Translations under genes and position numbers: made by a program
The notes under the pieces: model-generated
The model's database searches: none
What the model was told of the DNA's origin: nothing
What the model saw: the letters and a program-made list of their open reading frames with translations, nothing else
Shown here: positions 1 to 12,606 of the stretch, piece by piece
Layout: the number at the start of each line of letters is the position of its first letter
Position numbering within the stretch: the stretch's first letter is position 1
NCBI RefSeq assembly: GCF_963678635.1
Contig: NC_087070.1
Span: 11,690,539-11,754,538 of the forward strand
DNA: 64,000 nucleotides
From: Symsagittifera roscoffensis
Taxonomy: Eukaryota; Xenacoelomorpha; Acoela; Convolutidae
Reading direction: 5' to 3'

Positions 1-360
1 TCCTTGCCTTTAAATTCCGCAATTGCATATGCAAGAACAGTAAAAATTGAATTTCTGAATTCCTTCACAGTTTGCAGTTTCCGCTTACAAATTTTGCAGA
101 TTGCACTTACATTTGCGGACTCCTCTTACATTTTGCGGAATCCACAATAACTAGCTATATTTGCTTGTTGCCGAATCCGCAACAAATTAAATGTGCCGAC
201 AAAATTTACATTACAAGTATATGTACGAGGAATCCACGTAAATCTTGTAAGTAGAGTTTACTTACATTTTGGAACAAGTTTAAATACTTGTATATGGAAT
301 CCAGGAACATACAGACACAAAATTGTGCGCCTATCCAGTGCACAGTTTGGACTCGTAATG
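1..360. mobile_element. 3' end of a TIR element, cut by the window edge
   Basis: This is the right end of the palindrome-rich TIR family. The right terminal repeat at 339-360 ends in GGACTCGTAATG, the inverse of the CATTACGAG..CC start seen at 7599 and 48598. The left part lies outside the window. The body has alternating 'GCGGA' and 'TCCGC' blocks spaced about 20-30 bp apart. Confidence 0.7.
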
Positions 361-484
361 AAATGGAAAAAAAATCGGTATAAATTTGAAATAACTTTCA
401 CATTTTTCACATAAACCAATATCTGGAGAAGCATAAAATATTAGCAATTTGGATGCAAGGTCGAAGACAAAATGGGCAAACAAA

Positions 485-690
485 GGCATTATAATTCATT
501 ATAATCGATTAGGAAGGGTTTTTTGGGCAAAACACTTAAATTGGAAAAAGGGATAAAAAAATGAATAAAATCGATTGTAATCGATTACAAGTTTTCCCGA
601 AACTAGATGAATTGTAATTGAGTGTAGTCGATGAAAAGTATATTAGATCAAAACTTGGTTTTCAAAAGAGAGATTATAATCGATTAATGA
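485..690. repeat. ATCGATTATAATCGATTA-type cluster
   Basis: Several copies of ATCGATT, TAATCGATTA and similar A/T-flanked ATCGAT palindromes lie just downstream of the TIR element end. The same cluster sits at the same place in the other two copies of this module (about 4650-4850 and 9240-9445). Confidence 0.6.
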
Positions 691-2997
691 AAAATTAAAA
701 TTAATTTTTAATTGAACTCTTTTTCTCCCAAAGGCATTTTTTCCCGAATAATATGAAAAAAATGAGGAGTTTTTTCAAGGGGCGGTTTTTTTTATTATTT
801 ATACCACTTCTATAACACTGTGGTACTCGGGGGATCAATCTTTTGGTCTTCATTTAAATTACCCAGTCAAATCACTGGAAAGTTTAGTACAAATGTGATA
901 AAGGTGTCCTGTTAACAACCAAGCGAGGTGTCTTTCACACTCTATTTTCAACTGAAAATGCAATTAACTAATTAATGAGCGCCTCTCGATCGTTTCAAAT
1001 CTTTTTCGCAAATGTAAATTACCTGCAAAAACTATTATCATTTCATTCTGATAAAAAAGCATCATAAGATTTTGCGAACATCTATCAATATTCTTCTTCA
1101 AAAATAGTTGAAAAACAAAAAATAGTTAAACTTGGTGATTTAGCTCATATCTAGTGGAAGAGTTGGTTCTTGCGCTGGTTGTTTAAAGTCAACGAACTTT
1201 TTTTTCTTCAAAAACTGATCAAATAAATGGAAAAAATTCAAAAAAATTTTTTTCTTCATTTTTTCAGCGTTTATCGCCTACTCATCACGCTTTGTAACGT
1301 ACAAAGTGACATATATTGAGTCTGGTAACACATTTAAAAAGTAATATTGCTTGCCTCAATTTAATTTGAAACAATTTTTTTGGTGGCTTTCGCTTAAATA
1401 GCCCAAAAAGGGAAATTTTTAAACACCTTGTTCAAACACCCACTTTTAATTTTTACCAAAACCATCAGTTGAAATAAACGTTCGAATTTGAGTTTAAAGC
1501 ATTAGTTTTTTTCAGACCATATATTAAAGTCCGTTAACACGGCCAGTTAAAAAGTCAAAGTTTGGAACAATAACATTCATACTTTGGAGTTTGGAATCAT
1601 ATGGCGAATTTGCTTAAAGAATGCTGTAAGATTGCAGCCTTGCATATTTTATGATCTATGAGGTTAAATTTTTACAAAGAAGAACTATTAACGCGATCAA
1701 AAGGGCAGCCAAAAGACCTTATGTACGAGAAAAACTCACCAGAAAAACAAAAACTAGCCTGAAAAAAAATGTTGAAGAAGACATTATTTATTTCTACAAA
1801 TTTTTTACAAGAGTTGATTACCACATTTTTTTCCTTAATCATTATCAGAGCCTTACTGTAGAATAAACGCTCACTAAAGCTTCAAAAACTGATTTTGATG
1901 ACAGCAGTTCAAACCAAGTATATTTTTTACAGCTTTTTAAACAGTTTTTGATCGATTTGCCGCTTTGTGCTGAATACCGCTATTCGATGCTATTTTGACT
2001 ACGAATAAATTGCTCTAGCTTGTTTTTCTTGACAAAAAATCCAACAAAAATTGACTGAATTTAATTTCAATTTAGATAAGTTTTGACACCACAGGGCTTT
2101 TGCTTATTTCCATTAATTTTGCCGGCAAAAAGTAACAAAGAGAAAAAAACTAAATAGTTTTTCGGTTGTTTCTTGGTAGATTTTTAAATTTTTTTCGATT
2201 TTACCTCAAGATTATCCATGGCTGTTTTTTTTCTGAAATATGAAAGAAAAAATGACCTACGAAGTAGAATTGTTTTGTGTCTACGAACTAGTTCGAAATA
2301 TTCAAAATTGAAATTTAAAACAGAAAGGACGACAGAAATTCAATGATAATTTACTCTTCGGTGATAATGAGCCTTTTGAAAAATCATCAGTACTTCCCTT
2401 TTCTTAATCATTTCCCAATAACTAGGTTAACCATCTGGAAAACCCACTCAATTCTCCTTATGAGAAAAATAGAAACAAGGCCTTAGACATAATCATTTAA
2501 TAATTTGATACTTCTTTATGATTCACTTTAGTATCAAATGTCTATCAAAAAAAGTACGCATAAAGTTTTTAAATCACGAAATCGATCGATTCAAATTTTT
2601 TATTCAAAATATCAAAATCCGACAGGTTTCTAAAACATTGGCGCAATTTGATACCTTGGGAGTTTTGGCACATAAAATAGCAATCGAAACGTTCGAACAT
2701 GAAATTGATAGAAAAAAATCCAAAATCTTTTATTATGACTTATAATCCATTATAGTTTTGTAAACTCTCTTATAACCTTTTATAAAGGAATAAAATGTTT
2801 ATTTTTGTCAAAATATTGTCATACCAAAAATTTTTTAATTTTTTTTTATAGGGACATTATTTTTCTTTCAAAAACAAAATCTCAAAAGTCTTGAGTGACA
2901 AATAACTCTTCCAAATAAACCATGACGCTGAAGCAATTTGCTAATACTTGGGTGGTTAGAAAAAATTTAAAATGTGAATCAAGAAAAGAATCGAAAA

Positions 2998-4527
2998 TAT
3001 TACGAGGCCAAAGTGTCCATTCTGTGCATTTTAAGCGGATTTCGCAACAGGCCCAAACCAGATTTGTCGCGGAAGCGGCAACACTGCTACTTTTCTTTGA
3101 TCTTCTTTGCTGTTTGGATTCCGCAAACAAATACCTTAAACACTGTACCGTTCAAAATCGCTCCAAAAATAGGTGATTTTGCGGAATCCGCAATCGTATA
3201 TCCGGAATCCAGAACAATTTGTGGAATCCACACACAAATAACGAGACATGTGTAAAGTTGAATTGAGCTGTTGCGGAACCCGCAACTGTAAGCGGATCCG
3301 CAAACTGCAAGTCGAATCCGAAAATTGTAAGTGGAATCTGCAAACTGTAAGTGGAATTCGCATTTGTTTGCGGATTCCGTTTAGATATAAGTATGTGTAG
3401 TAGCTTTTAAAATTATATATTTTAATGACTGCTACCAATTGTAAAGCCAATTTTTTTATCTCAATTCCTGTCAAACACCCAACTTCGATCTCAAATCTTG
3501 ACGAATAAACCCAACATCGATCTCAATTGCTGACAATCATACGCAACTTCGATCTCATCTCAATTCCTGTCAAATATACCCCGCTTCAATCTCACTTTCT
3601 TCAAAGGTTAACTTCGATCTCAATTTCTGTCATCACTTTCAATTCCTGTAAACTTATTCATCAGTTCTTTTCAAGCCATTCAAAAAAATAAAAGTTTTTA
3701 GTTGGCCATTTTGAAGTTTTTTCAAAAAGCGAAACCAGCACAAAGTTTAATTAGGCAACATTTTTAGGACTATTCGTTCGTGTATTTGAACTTAAATTTG
3801 AATTCTGCTGTAATTCAAGATTTGGTAAATTTTATCTAATGCTAATTTACTCAAATTAATTATTTAGACCAGTTACTCCCTGTGAACAAAATTATTTGAA
3901 TTCACGCTCCCATATACTGAATCTCGAATACAAAATTGCAAATACTGAATCTCAATTACTGAGTCCCAAATACTGACCTAAATCGGCAATATGTCAACCC
4001 AATAATGAATTAACCCAATTACCGAGATAACCCAATGAATTTATTCGGTGTTGTGCTTCCAAAACTATGATCCCAAGAACTGCTTGCAAATGCTAAAGTG
4101 TGACATCAATCGATTTAGTTAACCAAAAATTTAGGATTTGTTCGTGGTTTTCGCTGACAATGGTTAAGTCCTTGCCTTTAAATTCCGAAATTGCATATGC
4201 ATATTCAGTAAAAAATGAATTTCTGAATTCCTTCATAGTTTGCAGATTCCGCTTACAAATTTTGCAGATTCCACTTACATTTGCGGACTCCATTTACATT
4301 TTGCGGAATCCAGAACAACTAGCTATATTTGCTTGTTGCGGAATCCGCAACAAATTAAATGTGCCGACAAAATTTACATAACAAGTATTTGTACGCGGAA
4401 TCCACGTGAATCTTGTAAGTGGAATTTACTTACATTTTGGAATATGTTCATATACTTGTATCTAGAATCCAGGAACATACAGACGTAAAATTGTGCGCCT
4501 ATCCAATGCACAATTGGACTCGTAATG
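2998..4527. mobile_element. Full-length 1.53 kb TIR element
   Basis: The left end reads TATTACGAGGCCAAAGTG and the right end (about 4507-4527) reads TGCACAATTGGACTCGTAATG, which are imperfect inverse complements. Both flanks of the element are dense in GCGGAWTCCGC-like palindromes. A minisatellite (about 3460-3660) and a spacer with repeated 'TACTGAATCTC' (about 3910-4000) occupy the centre. There is no transposase open frame, so it is non-autonomous. The many 60-110 codon open frames here are products of the repeat. Confidence 0.75.
3460..3660. repeat. 'CTTCGATCTCAATT' minisatellite
   Basis: Degenerate tandem units of about 30-40 bp are built on ACTTCGATCTCAATTCCTG followed by CAAA/ATAC. 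The same array recurs inside each repeat copy at about 5740-5900, 6955-7140 and 8055-8240. Confidence 0.7.
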
Positions 4528-4870
4528 GAATGAAAAAAAGTATACATTTGTAATATTTTTCACAATTTTCAGATAAACATTATCTAGAGAAGCATAAATT
4601 ATAAGAAATTTGGATGCAAGGTCGAAGACAAAATGGGCAAATAAAGGGATTATAATTGACCTATAATCGATTATTATGGGTTTTTTGGGCAAAACAATTA
4701 AATTGGAAAATGGGTTAAATACATGAATAAAATCGATTATAATCGATTACAAGTTTTCCCAAAACTAGATGAACTGTAATCGATGATAGTCGATTAAAAC
4801 TATGATAGATCATAACCTGGTTTCCAAAAGAGAGATTATACTGGATTAATGAGAAATTAAAATTTTTGTT
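4158..4870. repeat. Third copy of the module seen at 1-715 and 8749-9470
   Basis: It begins with GACAATGGTTAAGTCCTTGCC and runs through the right half of the TIR element into an ATCGAT cluster. It is more diverged than the 1-715 / 8759-9470 pair, so it is an older copy. Confidence 0.75.
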
Positions 4871-5260
4871 TCGGACTTTTCTATTCGTTCTCATATTTTA
4901 ACGCAATCCATTCAGTTTTGGCACACACAATAGCAATCGAAACGTTGGAACATGAAATTGATAAAAAGTATTCCGAAAATTTTTTATAATGACTTATAAT
5001 CCATTATAGTTTCTTAAACTCTCTTATAATCTTTTATAAAGGAATAAAATGTTTTATTTTGCCGAATTGTTGTCATACCAAAAAGTTTTTAAAATATTTT
5101 CTATCGGATTACTTTTTTTCTTTCGACAACAAAATCTCTAAAAATGCTAAGTCTTGGGTGACAAATAACTCCTCCAAATAAACCATGACGCTGAAGCAGT
5201 TTGCTAATACTTTGGTGGTTAGAAAAAGTTTAAAAAGTGCATCATGAAAAAAATAGTGAA

Positions 5261-6495
5261 TATTAAGAGGCCAAACTGTCCATTCTGTGCATTGTAAGTG
5301 GATTCCGCAACAGGCCCAAACAAGATTTGTCGCGCAATCCACAACATTGTTACTTTTCTTTGATCTTCTTTGCTGTTTGGATTCCGCAAACAAATACCTT
5401 AAACACTGTACCGTTCAAAATCGCTCCAAAAACAGGCGATTTTGCGGAATCCGCCATCGTATTTGCGGAATCCAGAACAATTTGTGGAATCCACGCACAA
5501 ATAACGAGACATGTGTAAAGTTGAATTGAGCTGTTGCGGATTCCGCAACTGTAAGGGGATCCGTAAAATGCAATTCGAATCCGCAAATTGTAAGTGGAAT
5601 CTGCTAACTGTAACTGGAATCCGCACTTTGTTTGCGGATTCCGTTTACATATAAGTATCTGTAGTAGCTTTTAAAACTATATCTTTTAATGACTGCTACC
5701 AATTGGAGAGTCAAATTTTTGATCTCAATTCACACAACTTCGATCTCAAATCCTGACGAGTATACCCAACTTTGATCTCAATTGCTGACAAACATACGCA
5801 ACTTCGATCTCATCTCAATTCCTGTCAAATATACTCAGCTTCAATCTCACTTTCTACAAAAGTTAACTTCGATCTCAATTTCTGTCATCAATTTCAATTC
5901 CTGTAAACTTATTCATCAGTTCTTTTCAAACCATTCAAAAAAACAAAAGTTTTCATTTGGCCATTTTGAAATTTTTTCAAAACGCGAAACCAGCACAAAT
6001 TTTAAAAAGGCAACATTTTCAGGACTTTTCATTCGCGTTTTTGTACTTAAAATTTGATTCTGCTGTAATTCAAGTTTTGGTAAATTTTATCTAATGCTAA
6101 TTTACTCAAGTTAATTATTTAGACCGGTTACTCCCTGTGAACAAAATGATTTGAATTCACGCTCCCAAAAACTGAATCTCAAATACAATTCCAAAAATCT
6201 TTTATAATGTCTTTAAATCCAATATAGTTTCTTAAACTCTCTTATAATATTTTATAAAAGAATAAAAAGTTATATTTTGTCAAAATGATGTCATACCAAA
6301 AATTTTTTAAACTATTTTTTTTAGGATTATCAATTATCAATTATCATTGTTTTTCTTTCAATAACAAAATCTCTAAAAATGATTAGTCTTGGGTGACAAA
6401 TAACTCTTCCAAATAAACATTGACGCTGAAGCAATTTACCAAAAATTTTGCGGTTAGAAAAATTTTAAAGTGTGCATCATGAAATAAATCGAGAA
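5261..6495. repeat. Partial TIR element unit (left part only)
   Basis: It starts with TATTAAGAGGCCAAACTGTC, a decayed left TIR, and contains the palindrome-rich left body and the minisatellite. It lacks the right TIR and runs straight into another left-end unit. With 6496-7598 it forms a tandem stack of 1.24 and 1.10 kb partial units ahead of the full copy at 7599. Confidence 0.65.
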
Positions 6496-7598
6496 CATTA
6501 CGAGGCCAAATTGTCCATTCTGTGCATTGTAAGCGGATTCCGCAACAGGTCCAAACAAGATTTGTCGCGGAATCCGCAAAATTGCTACTTTTCGTTGATC
6601 TTCTTTGCTGTTTTGGATTCCGCAAACAAATACCTTAAACAATGTACCGTTCAAAATCGCTCCAAAAATGGGCGATTTTGCGGAATCCGCAATCGTATAT
6701 GCGGAATCCAGAACAATTTGTGGAAGCCACACACAAATAACGAGACATGTGTAAAGTTGAATTGAGCTGTTGCGGATCCCGCAACTGTAAGCGGATCCGC
6801 AAACTGCAAGTCGAATCCGCAAATTGTAAGTGGAATCTGCAAACTGTAATTGGAATCCGCACTTTGTTTGCGGATTCCGTTTAGATATAAGTATGTGTAG
6901 TAGCTTTTAAAATTATATCTTTTAATGACTGCTACCAATTGGAAAGCCAAATTTTTGATCCCAATTCACACAACTTCGATCTCAAATCCTGACGAATATA
7001 CCCAACTTCGATCTCAATTGCTGACAAACATACGCAACTTCGATCTCATCTCAATTCCTGTCAAATATACCCCGCTTCAATCTCACTTTCTACAAAGGTT
7101 AACTTCGATCTCAATTTCTGTCATCAATTTCAATTCCTGTAAACTTATTCATCAGTTTTTTTCAAGCCATTCAAAAAAAAAGTTTTCATTTGGCCATTGG
7201 TAAATTTTATCTAATGCTAATTTACTCAAGTTAATTATTTAGACCGGTTACTCCCTGTGAACAAAATGATTTGAATTCACGCTCCCAAATACTGAATCTC
7301 AAATACAATTCCGAAAATCTTTTGTAATATCTTTAAATCCATTATAGTTTCTTAAACACTTTTATAATTTTTTATAAAAGAATAAAATGTTTTATTTTGT
7401 CAAAATGTTGTCATACCAAAAATTTTTTAAACTATTTTTTATAAGATTAATTGTTTTCTTTCAATAACAAAATCTCTAAAAATGATGAGTCTTGGGTGAC
7501 AAATAACTCTTCCAAATAAACATTGACGCTGAATCAATTTGCCAATAATTTTGTGGTTAGAAAAAGTTTAAAATATGCATCATGAAAAAAATTGAAAA
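6496..7598. repeat. Partial TIR element unit (left part only)
   Basis: It begins CATTACGAGGCCAAATTGTCC. The body has many GGAATCCGC/GCGGATTCC words and the 'CTTCGATCTCAATT' minisatellite, followed by the conserved GACCGGTTACTCCCTGTGAAC segment. No right TIR is present. Confidence 0.65.
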
Positions 7599-9118
7599 CA
7601 TTACGAGGCCAAACTGTCCATTCTGTGCATTGTAAGCGGATTCCGCAACAGGTCCAAACAAGATTTGTCGCGGAATCCGCAAAATTGCTACTTTTCTTTG
7701 ATCTTCTTTGCTGTTTTGGATTCCGCAAACAAATACCTTAAACAATGTACCGTTCAAAATTGCTCCAAAAATAGGCAAATTTGCAAAATCTGCAACCGTA
7801 TATGCGGAAACCAGAACAATTTGTGGAATCCACACACAAACAACGAGACATGTAAAAAGTTGAATTGAGCTGTTGCGGAAACCGCAAATGTAAGCGGAAT
7901 CCGCAAACTGTAAGTCGAATCGCAAATTGGGAGTGGAATCTGCAAACTGTAAGTGGAATCCGCATTTTGTCTGCGGACTCCGTTTACATATAAGTATGTG
8001 TAGTAGCTTTTAAAACTATATCTTTTAATTTTTGCTACCAGTTGGAAAGCCAATTTTTGATCTCAATTCCTGTCATACACCCAACTTCGATCTCAAATCC
8101 TGACAAATATACCCAAGTTTGATCTCAATTGCTGGCCAACATATGCATCTCAATTCCTGTCAAACATACCCCGCTTCAATCTCACTTTCTACAAAGGTTA
8201 ACTTTGATCTCAATTCCTGTCAATAGTTTCAATTCCTCCAAATTTATTCATCAGTTCATTTCAAGCCATTCAAAAAAATAAAAAATTTTATTTGGCTATT
8301 TTGAAAAATATTCAAAATGCAAAACAAGCACAAAGTTTAATAAGGCAGCGTTTTCAGGACTTTTCATTCGTGTTTTTGAACTGAAATTTTAATTCTGCTG
8401 TAATTCAAGTTTTGGTAAATTTTATCTAATGCTACTTTACTCAGTTTAATTTTTCAGACCAGTTACTCCCTGTGAACTAATTGATTTAAATTCACGCTCC
8501 CAAATACTGAATCTCGAATACAAAATTGCAAATACTGAATCTCAATTACTGAGGCCCAATTACTGACCTAAATCGGCGATTTGTCAACCCAATAATGAAT
8601 TAATCCAATTACCGAGATAACCCAATAAATTAATTTGGTGTTGTGCTTCCAAAACTATGATTCCAAGAACTGCCTGCAAATACTAAAGTATGATATCGAT
8701 CGATTTAGTTAACCAATGTTTTAAGATTTGTTCGTAGTTTCCGCTGACAATGGTTAAGTCCTTGCCTTTAAATTCCGCAATTGCATATGCAAGAACAGTA
8801 AAAATTGAATTTCTGAATTCCTTCACAGTTTGCAGTTTCCGCTTACAAATTTTGCAGATTCCACTTACATTTGCGGACTCCTCTTACATTTTGCGGAATC
8901 CACAATAACTAGCTATATTTGCTTGTTGCCGAATCCGCAACAAATTAAATGTGCCGACAAAATTTACATTACAAGTATATGTACGAGGAATCCACGTAAA
9001 TCTTGTAAGTAGAGTTTACTTACATTTTGGAACAAGTTTAAATACTTGTATATGGAATCCAGGAACATACAGACACAAAATTGTGCGCCTATCCAGTGCA
9101 CAGTTTGGACTCGTAATG
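7599..9118. mobile_element. Full-length 1.52 kb TIR element
   Basis: The left TIR is CATTACGAGGCCAAACTGT and the right TIR (9097-9118) ends TTTGGACTCGTAATG. Its length and organisation match the 2998-4527 copy. Its right third lies inside the 8759-11143 duplication, so the duplication breakpoint cuts through this element. Confidence 0.8.
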
Positions 9119-11143
9119 AAATGGAAAAAAAATTGGTATAAATTTGAAATAACTTTCACATTTTTCACATAAACCAATATCTGGAGAAGCATAAAATTTT
9201 AGCAATTTGGATGCAAGGTCGAAGACAAAATGGGCAAACAAAGGCATTATAATTCAATATAATCGATTAGGAAGGGTTTTTTGGGCAAAACACTTAAATT
9301 GAAAAATGGGATAAAAAATGAATAAAATCGATTGTAATCGATTACAAGTTTTCCCGAAACTAGATGAATTGTAATTGAGTGTAGTCGATGAAAAGTATAT
9401 TAGATCAAAACTTGGTTTCCAAAAGAGAGATTATAATCGATTAATGAAAAATTAAAATTAATTTTTAATTGAACTCTTTTTCTCCCAAAGGCATTTTTTC
9501 CCGAATAATATGAAAAAAATGAGTTTTTTCAAGGGGCGGTTTTTTTATTATTTATACCACTTCTATAACACTGTGGTATTCGGGGGATCAATCTTTTGGT
9601 CTTCATTTAAATTACCCAGTCAAATCACTGGAAAGTTTAGTACAAATGTGATAAAGGTGTCCTGTTAACAACCAAGCGAGGTGTCTTTCACACTCTATTT
9701 TCAACTGAAAATGCAATTAACTAATTAATGAGCGCCTCTCGATCGTTTCAAATCTTTTTCGCAAATGTAAATTACCTGCAAAAACTATTATCATTTCATT
9801 CTGATAAAAAAGCATCATAAGATTTTGCAAACATCTATCAATATTCTTCTTCAAAAATAGTTGAAAAACAAAAAATAGTTAAACTTGGGGATTTAGCTCA
9901 TATCTAGTGGAAGAGTTGGTTCTTGCGCTGGTTGTTTAAAGTCAACGTTGTTCTTCAAAAACTGATCAAATAATTGGAAAAAATTCAAAAAATTTTTTTT
10001 TCTTCATTTTTTCAGCGTTTATCACCTACTCATCACGCTTTGTAACGTACAAAGTGACATATATTGAGTCTGGTAACACATTTAAAAAGTAATATTGCTT
10101 GCCTCAATTTAATTTGAAACAATTTTTTTGGTGGCTTTCGCTTAAATAGCCCAAAAAGGGAAATTTTTAAACACCTTGTTCAAACACCCACTTTTAATTT
10201 TTACCAAAACCATCAGTTGAAATAAACGTTCGAATTTGAGTTTAAAGCATTAGTTTTTTTCAGACCATATATTAAAGTCCGTTAACACGGCCAGTTAAAA
10301 AGTCAAAGTTTGGAACAATAACATTCATACTTTGGAGTTTGGAATCATATGGCGAATTTGCTTAAAGAATGCTGTAAGATTGCAGCCTTGCATATTTTAT
10401 GATCTATGAGGTTAAATTTTTACAAAGAAGAACTATTAACGCGATCAAAAGGGCAGCCAAAAGACCTTATGTACGAGAAAAACTCACCAGAAAAACAAAA
10501 ACTAGCCTGAAAAAAAATGTTGAAGAAGACATTATTTATTTCTACAAATTTTTTACAAGAGTTGATTACCACATTTTTTTCCTTAATCATTATCAGAGCC
10601 TTACTGTAGAATAAACGCTCACTAAAGCTTCAAAAACTGATTTTGATGACAGCAGTTCAAACCAAGTATATTTTTTACAGCTTTTTAAACAGTTTTTAAA
10701 AAATCCAACAAAAATTGACTGAATTTAATTTCAATTTAGATAAGTTTTGACACCACAGGGCTTTTGCTTATTTCCATTAATTTTGCCGGCAAAAAGTAAC
10801 AAAGAGAAAAAAACTAAATAGTTTTTCGGTTGTTTCTTGGTAGATTTTTAAATTTTTTTCGATTTTACCTCAAGATTATCCATTGCTGTTTTTTTCTGAA
10901 ATATGAAAGAAAAAATGACCTACGAAGTAGAATTGTTTTGTGTCTACGAACTAGTTCGAAATATTCAAAATTGAAATTTAAAACAGAAAGGACGACAGAA
11001 ATTCAATGATAATTTACTCTTCGGTGATAATGAACCTTTTGAAAAATCATCAGTACTTCCCTTTTCTTAATCATTTCCCAATAACTAGGTTAACCAGCTG
11101 GAAAACCCACTCAATTCTCCTAATTGGCGCAATTTGATACCTT
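8759..11143. repeat. Right copy of the 2.4-2.65 kb duplication
   Basis: This copy is near-identical to 1-2658. Its right end skips about 176 bp of the left copy and stops just after the shared ATTGGCGCAATTTGATACCTT. Beyond it the sequence is unrelated. Confidence 0.9.
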
Positions 11144-12096
11144 AATCAGATTGGTAATTTCAACATAATTTGTTTCGTAAATAGTCAAACATACTAGAAA
11201 AAAGTTCTAATGAAAACCATTGAAATAACTGAAAGTTTTCAAATTGTTGAACAAAAGTTAAAATAGTACTAGTGCAAATTGCTGAGCAAATGATTTTCCG
11301 AAAAAAAGTCGAAGTTTGGAGGAACATTGCAAGAACTTAGCAGTCTGAAAGCTAAAAAATTTTTAATACATTTTTTTGGTTTGAGTAAGGCATGCCCGCT
11401 TTTTTTTAGTTCTGATATAAGTAGCGCAGCCTTTAGGCTTACTACTCCCTTATGACTTCTATTGAGTACAATTCAATTTAAAACATTTTGTTTTAAGAAA
11501 AATTTAACGTTTTTTGTTGATTTTTTTTATATTATCCACAAAGACGATATGTAAAGGGCAAAAATTATATTTCGTCTATAGCAAATTACGCAGAAATCCA
11601 AAAACCATGCCCCAGTCTAATTTGAAACGATGGATAAAAAGGATTGAATTATAATCTCTACAGTTACGCGTAATAGTGCGAACTATCTCGCGCGTTAAAT
11701 GTCTCAAAATGGAAACTTATAAACATTCAAAACTTTAGGAAAATTGGTCACAGAAAAAAATATATATTGAGCAGCTTAATGACCATAATTTGGCAGTTGA
11801 AGGGCGGCTTAAGAATTACCCTAACGGGCAACAAGTGTTTGAGCAAAAAGTTGTGTAGCAAATTGAGTTGAAAAATACTGTACAGTTTGACAGCCTGGCA
11901 GATTTGACAATGAGTTCAAGTTTAAGCTACTACGTGTTGAATAACTAAACAATAGTCTCCTTGTCGATGTCAAACTTTCACTACACAACAAAATGTGAAG
12001 GGCAGTTATGAGGTCTTTTTCTCATTTTATAGGTATGAAATAAATGTATGCTTTCTTGCATGATGATTTTTCGTTCGACATCAGACCTAACCGAAT
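11144..12096. other. A+T-rich non-coding stretch
   Basis: I see no coding region, RNA gene or clear repeat family here. A weak resemblance to about 48520-48590 exists around 11665-11710 (a CGCGCGTTAA-type stretch followed by TCTCAAA). Confidence 0.5.
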
Positions 12097-12100
12097 GTAC

Positions 12101-12236
12101 TGTTAAAGTCGTAAGCTTGGAAATTCAAAAAGGTTGTTAATAAGTTTTATTGTAGGCAAACTGTTAGGCATCAAATCGAAATCTTACTGCACTCTTTTAT
12201 TTCAGATCCCATCGGACATTAGAGATCGCAAGGTCA
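12101..12236 (-). repeat. 3' LTR of the gypsy element
   Basis: 136 bp, bounded by TG..CA in both readings and preceded on the plus strand by GTAC. It contains AATAAA/ATAAAAT-type polyadenylation words on the element strand. It differs from the 18270-18405 copy at two positions (C/T and G/A). Confidence 0.92.
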
Positions 12237-12259
12237 AGACAGCAGGTCCTCAGACAGAA

Positions 12260-12343
12260 AGAAGAATTGATAGCAATTACATAAACTCAAACTGGTGTCT
12301 ATCTAGAAGAATTGATAGCACTTACATAAACTCAAAACTGGTC
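12260..12343. repeat. 45-bp tandem repeat next to the 3' LTR
   Basis: Two adjacent copies of GAAGAATTGATAGCA followed by a/cTTACATAAACTCAAAxCTGGT lie in the non-coding 3' region of the gypsy element. Confidence 0.75.
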
Positions 12344-12606
12344 CCCATCTCATTCGGGCAACCACAAATAAATTTAAGCGTAGATAAAATTTATCAACTT
12401 CATGTTACTGTTTTGTATTGTATAAAATTACTAGTTAAGTTTTTAGTTTTCGTTGAGTTTTCTCACCCGCCAAACCTCTCTTAAGGTTTACTTTTCTCCT
12501 TTTTCTCTTCTTGTCGATTCCCTCATTTATGTTCTTTGCGGTGGATCATAACCCCCCCCCCCCCCATTTTGTCAACTCCGCGTCTCTGCCGTGTTGATTT
12601 CCGCAC

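Larger units (their letters stand above)
1..2658. repeat. Left copy of a 2.4-2.65 kb near-identical duplication
   Basis: This stretch matches 8759-11143 almost base for base, at an offset of 8758 near the start. The offset falls to 8748 by position 1651 and to about 8662 by 2100. The left copy carries about 87 bp near 1953-2040 and about 176 bp near 2460-2636 that the right copy lacks. The copy probably starts before the window. It contains a 71-codon open frame (1651-1866) present identically in both copies, which I do not regard as a gene. The central part (about 720-2500) is A+T-rich with no recognisable coding domain. Confidence 0.9.

Noticed and set aside
1651..1866. 71-codon basic open frame, identical at 10399-10614
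   Set aside because: Identity follows from the near-identical 2.4-kb duplication, which is just as conserved outside the frame. Composition is A+T-driven and no domain is recognised.
2882..8053. Many overlapping 60-122 codon open frames on both strands with similar proteins (Arg-Ile-Pro-Leu, Phe-Ala-Asp-Ser patterns)
   Set aside because: They are translations of the GGAATCCGC repeat words, occur in several frames at once and recur in every copy of the TIR element. No start or domain supports a gene.
1..11143. CRISPR-like array, because of regularly repeated GGAATCCGC words
   Set aside because: Repeats are only about 11 bp, spacing is irregular, the setting is eukaryotic, and the words lie inside TIR elements.
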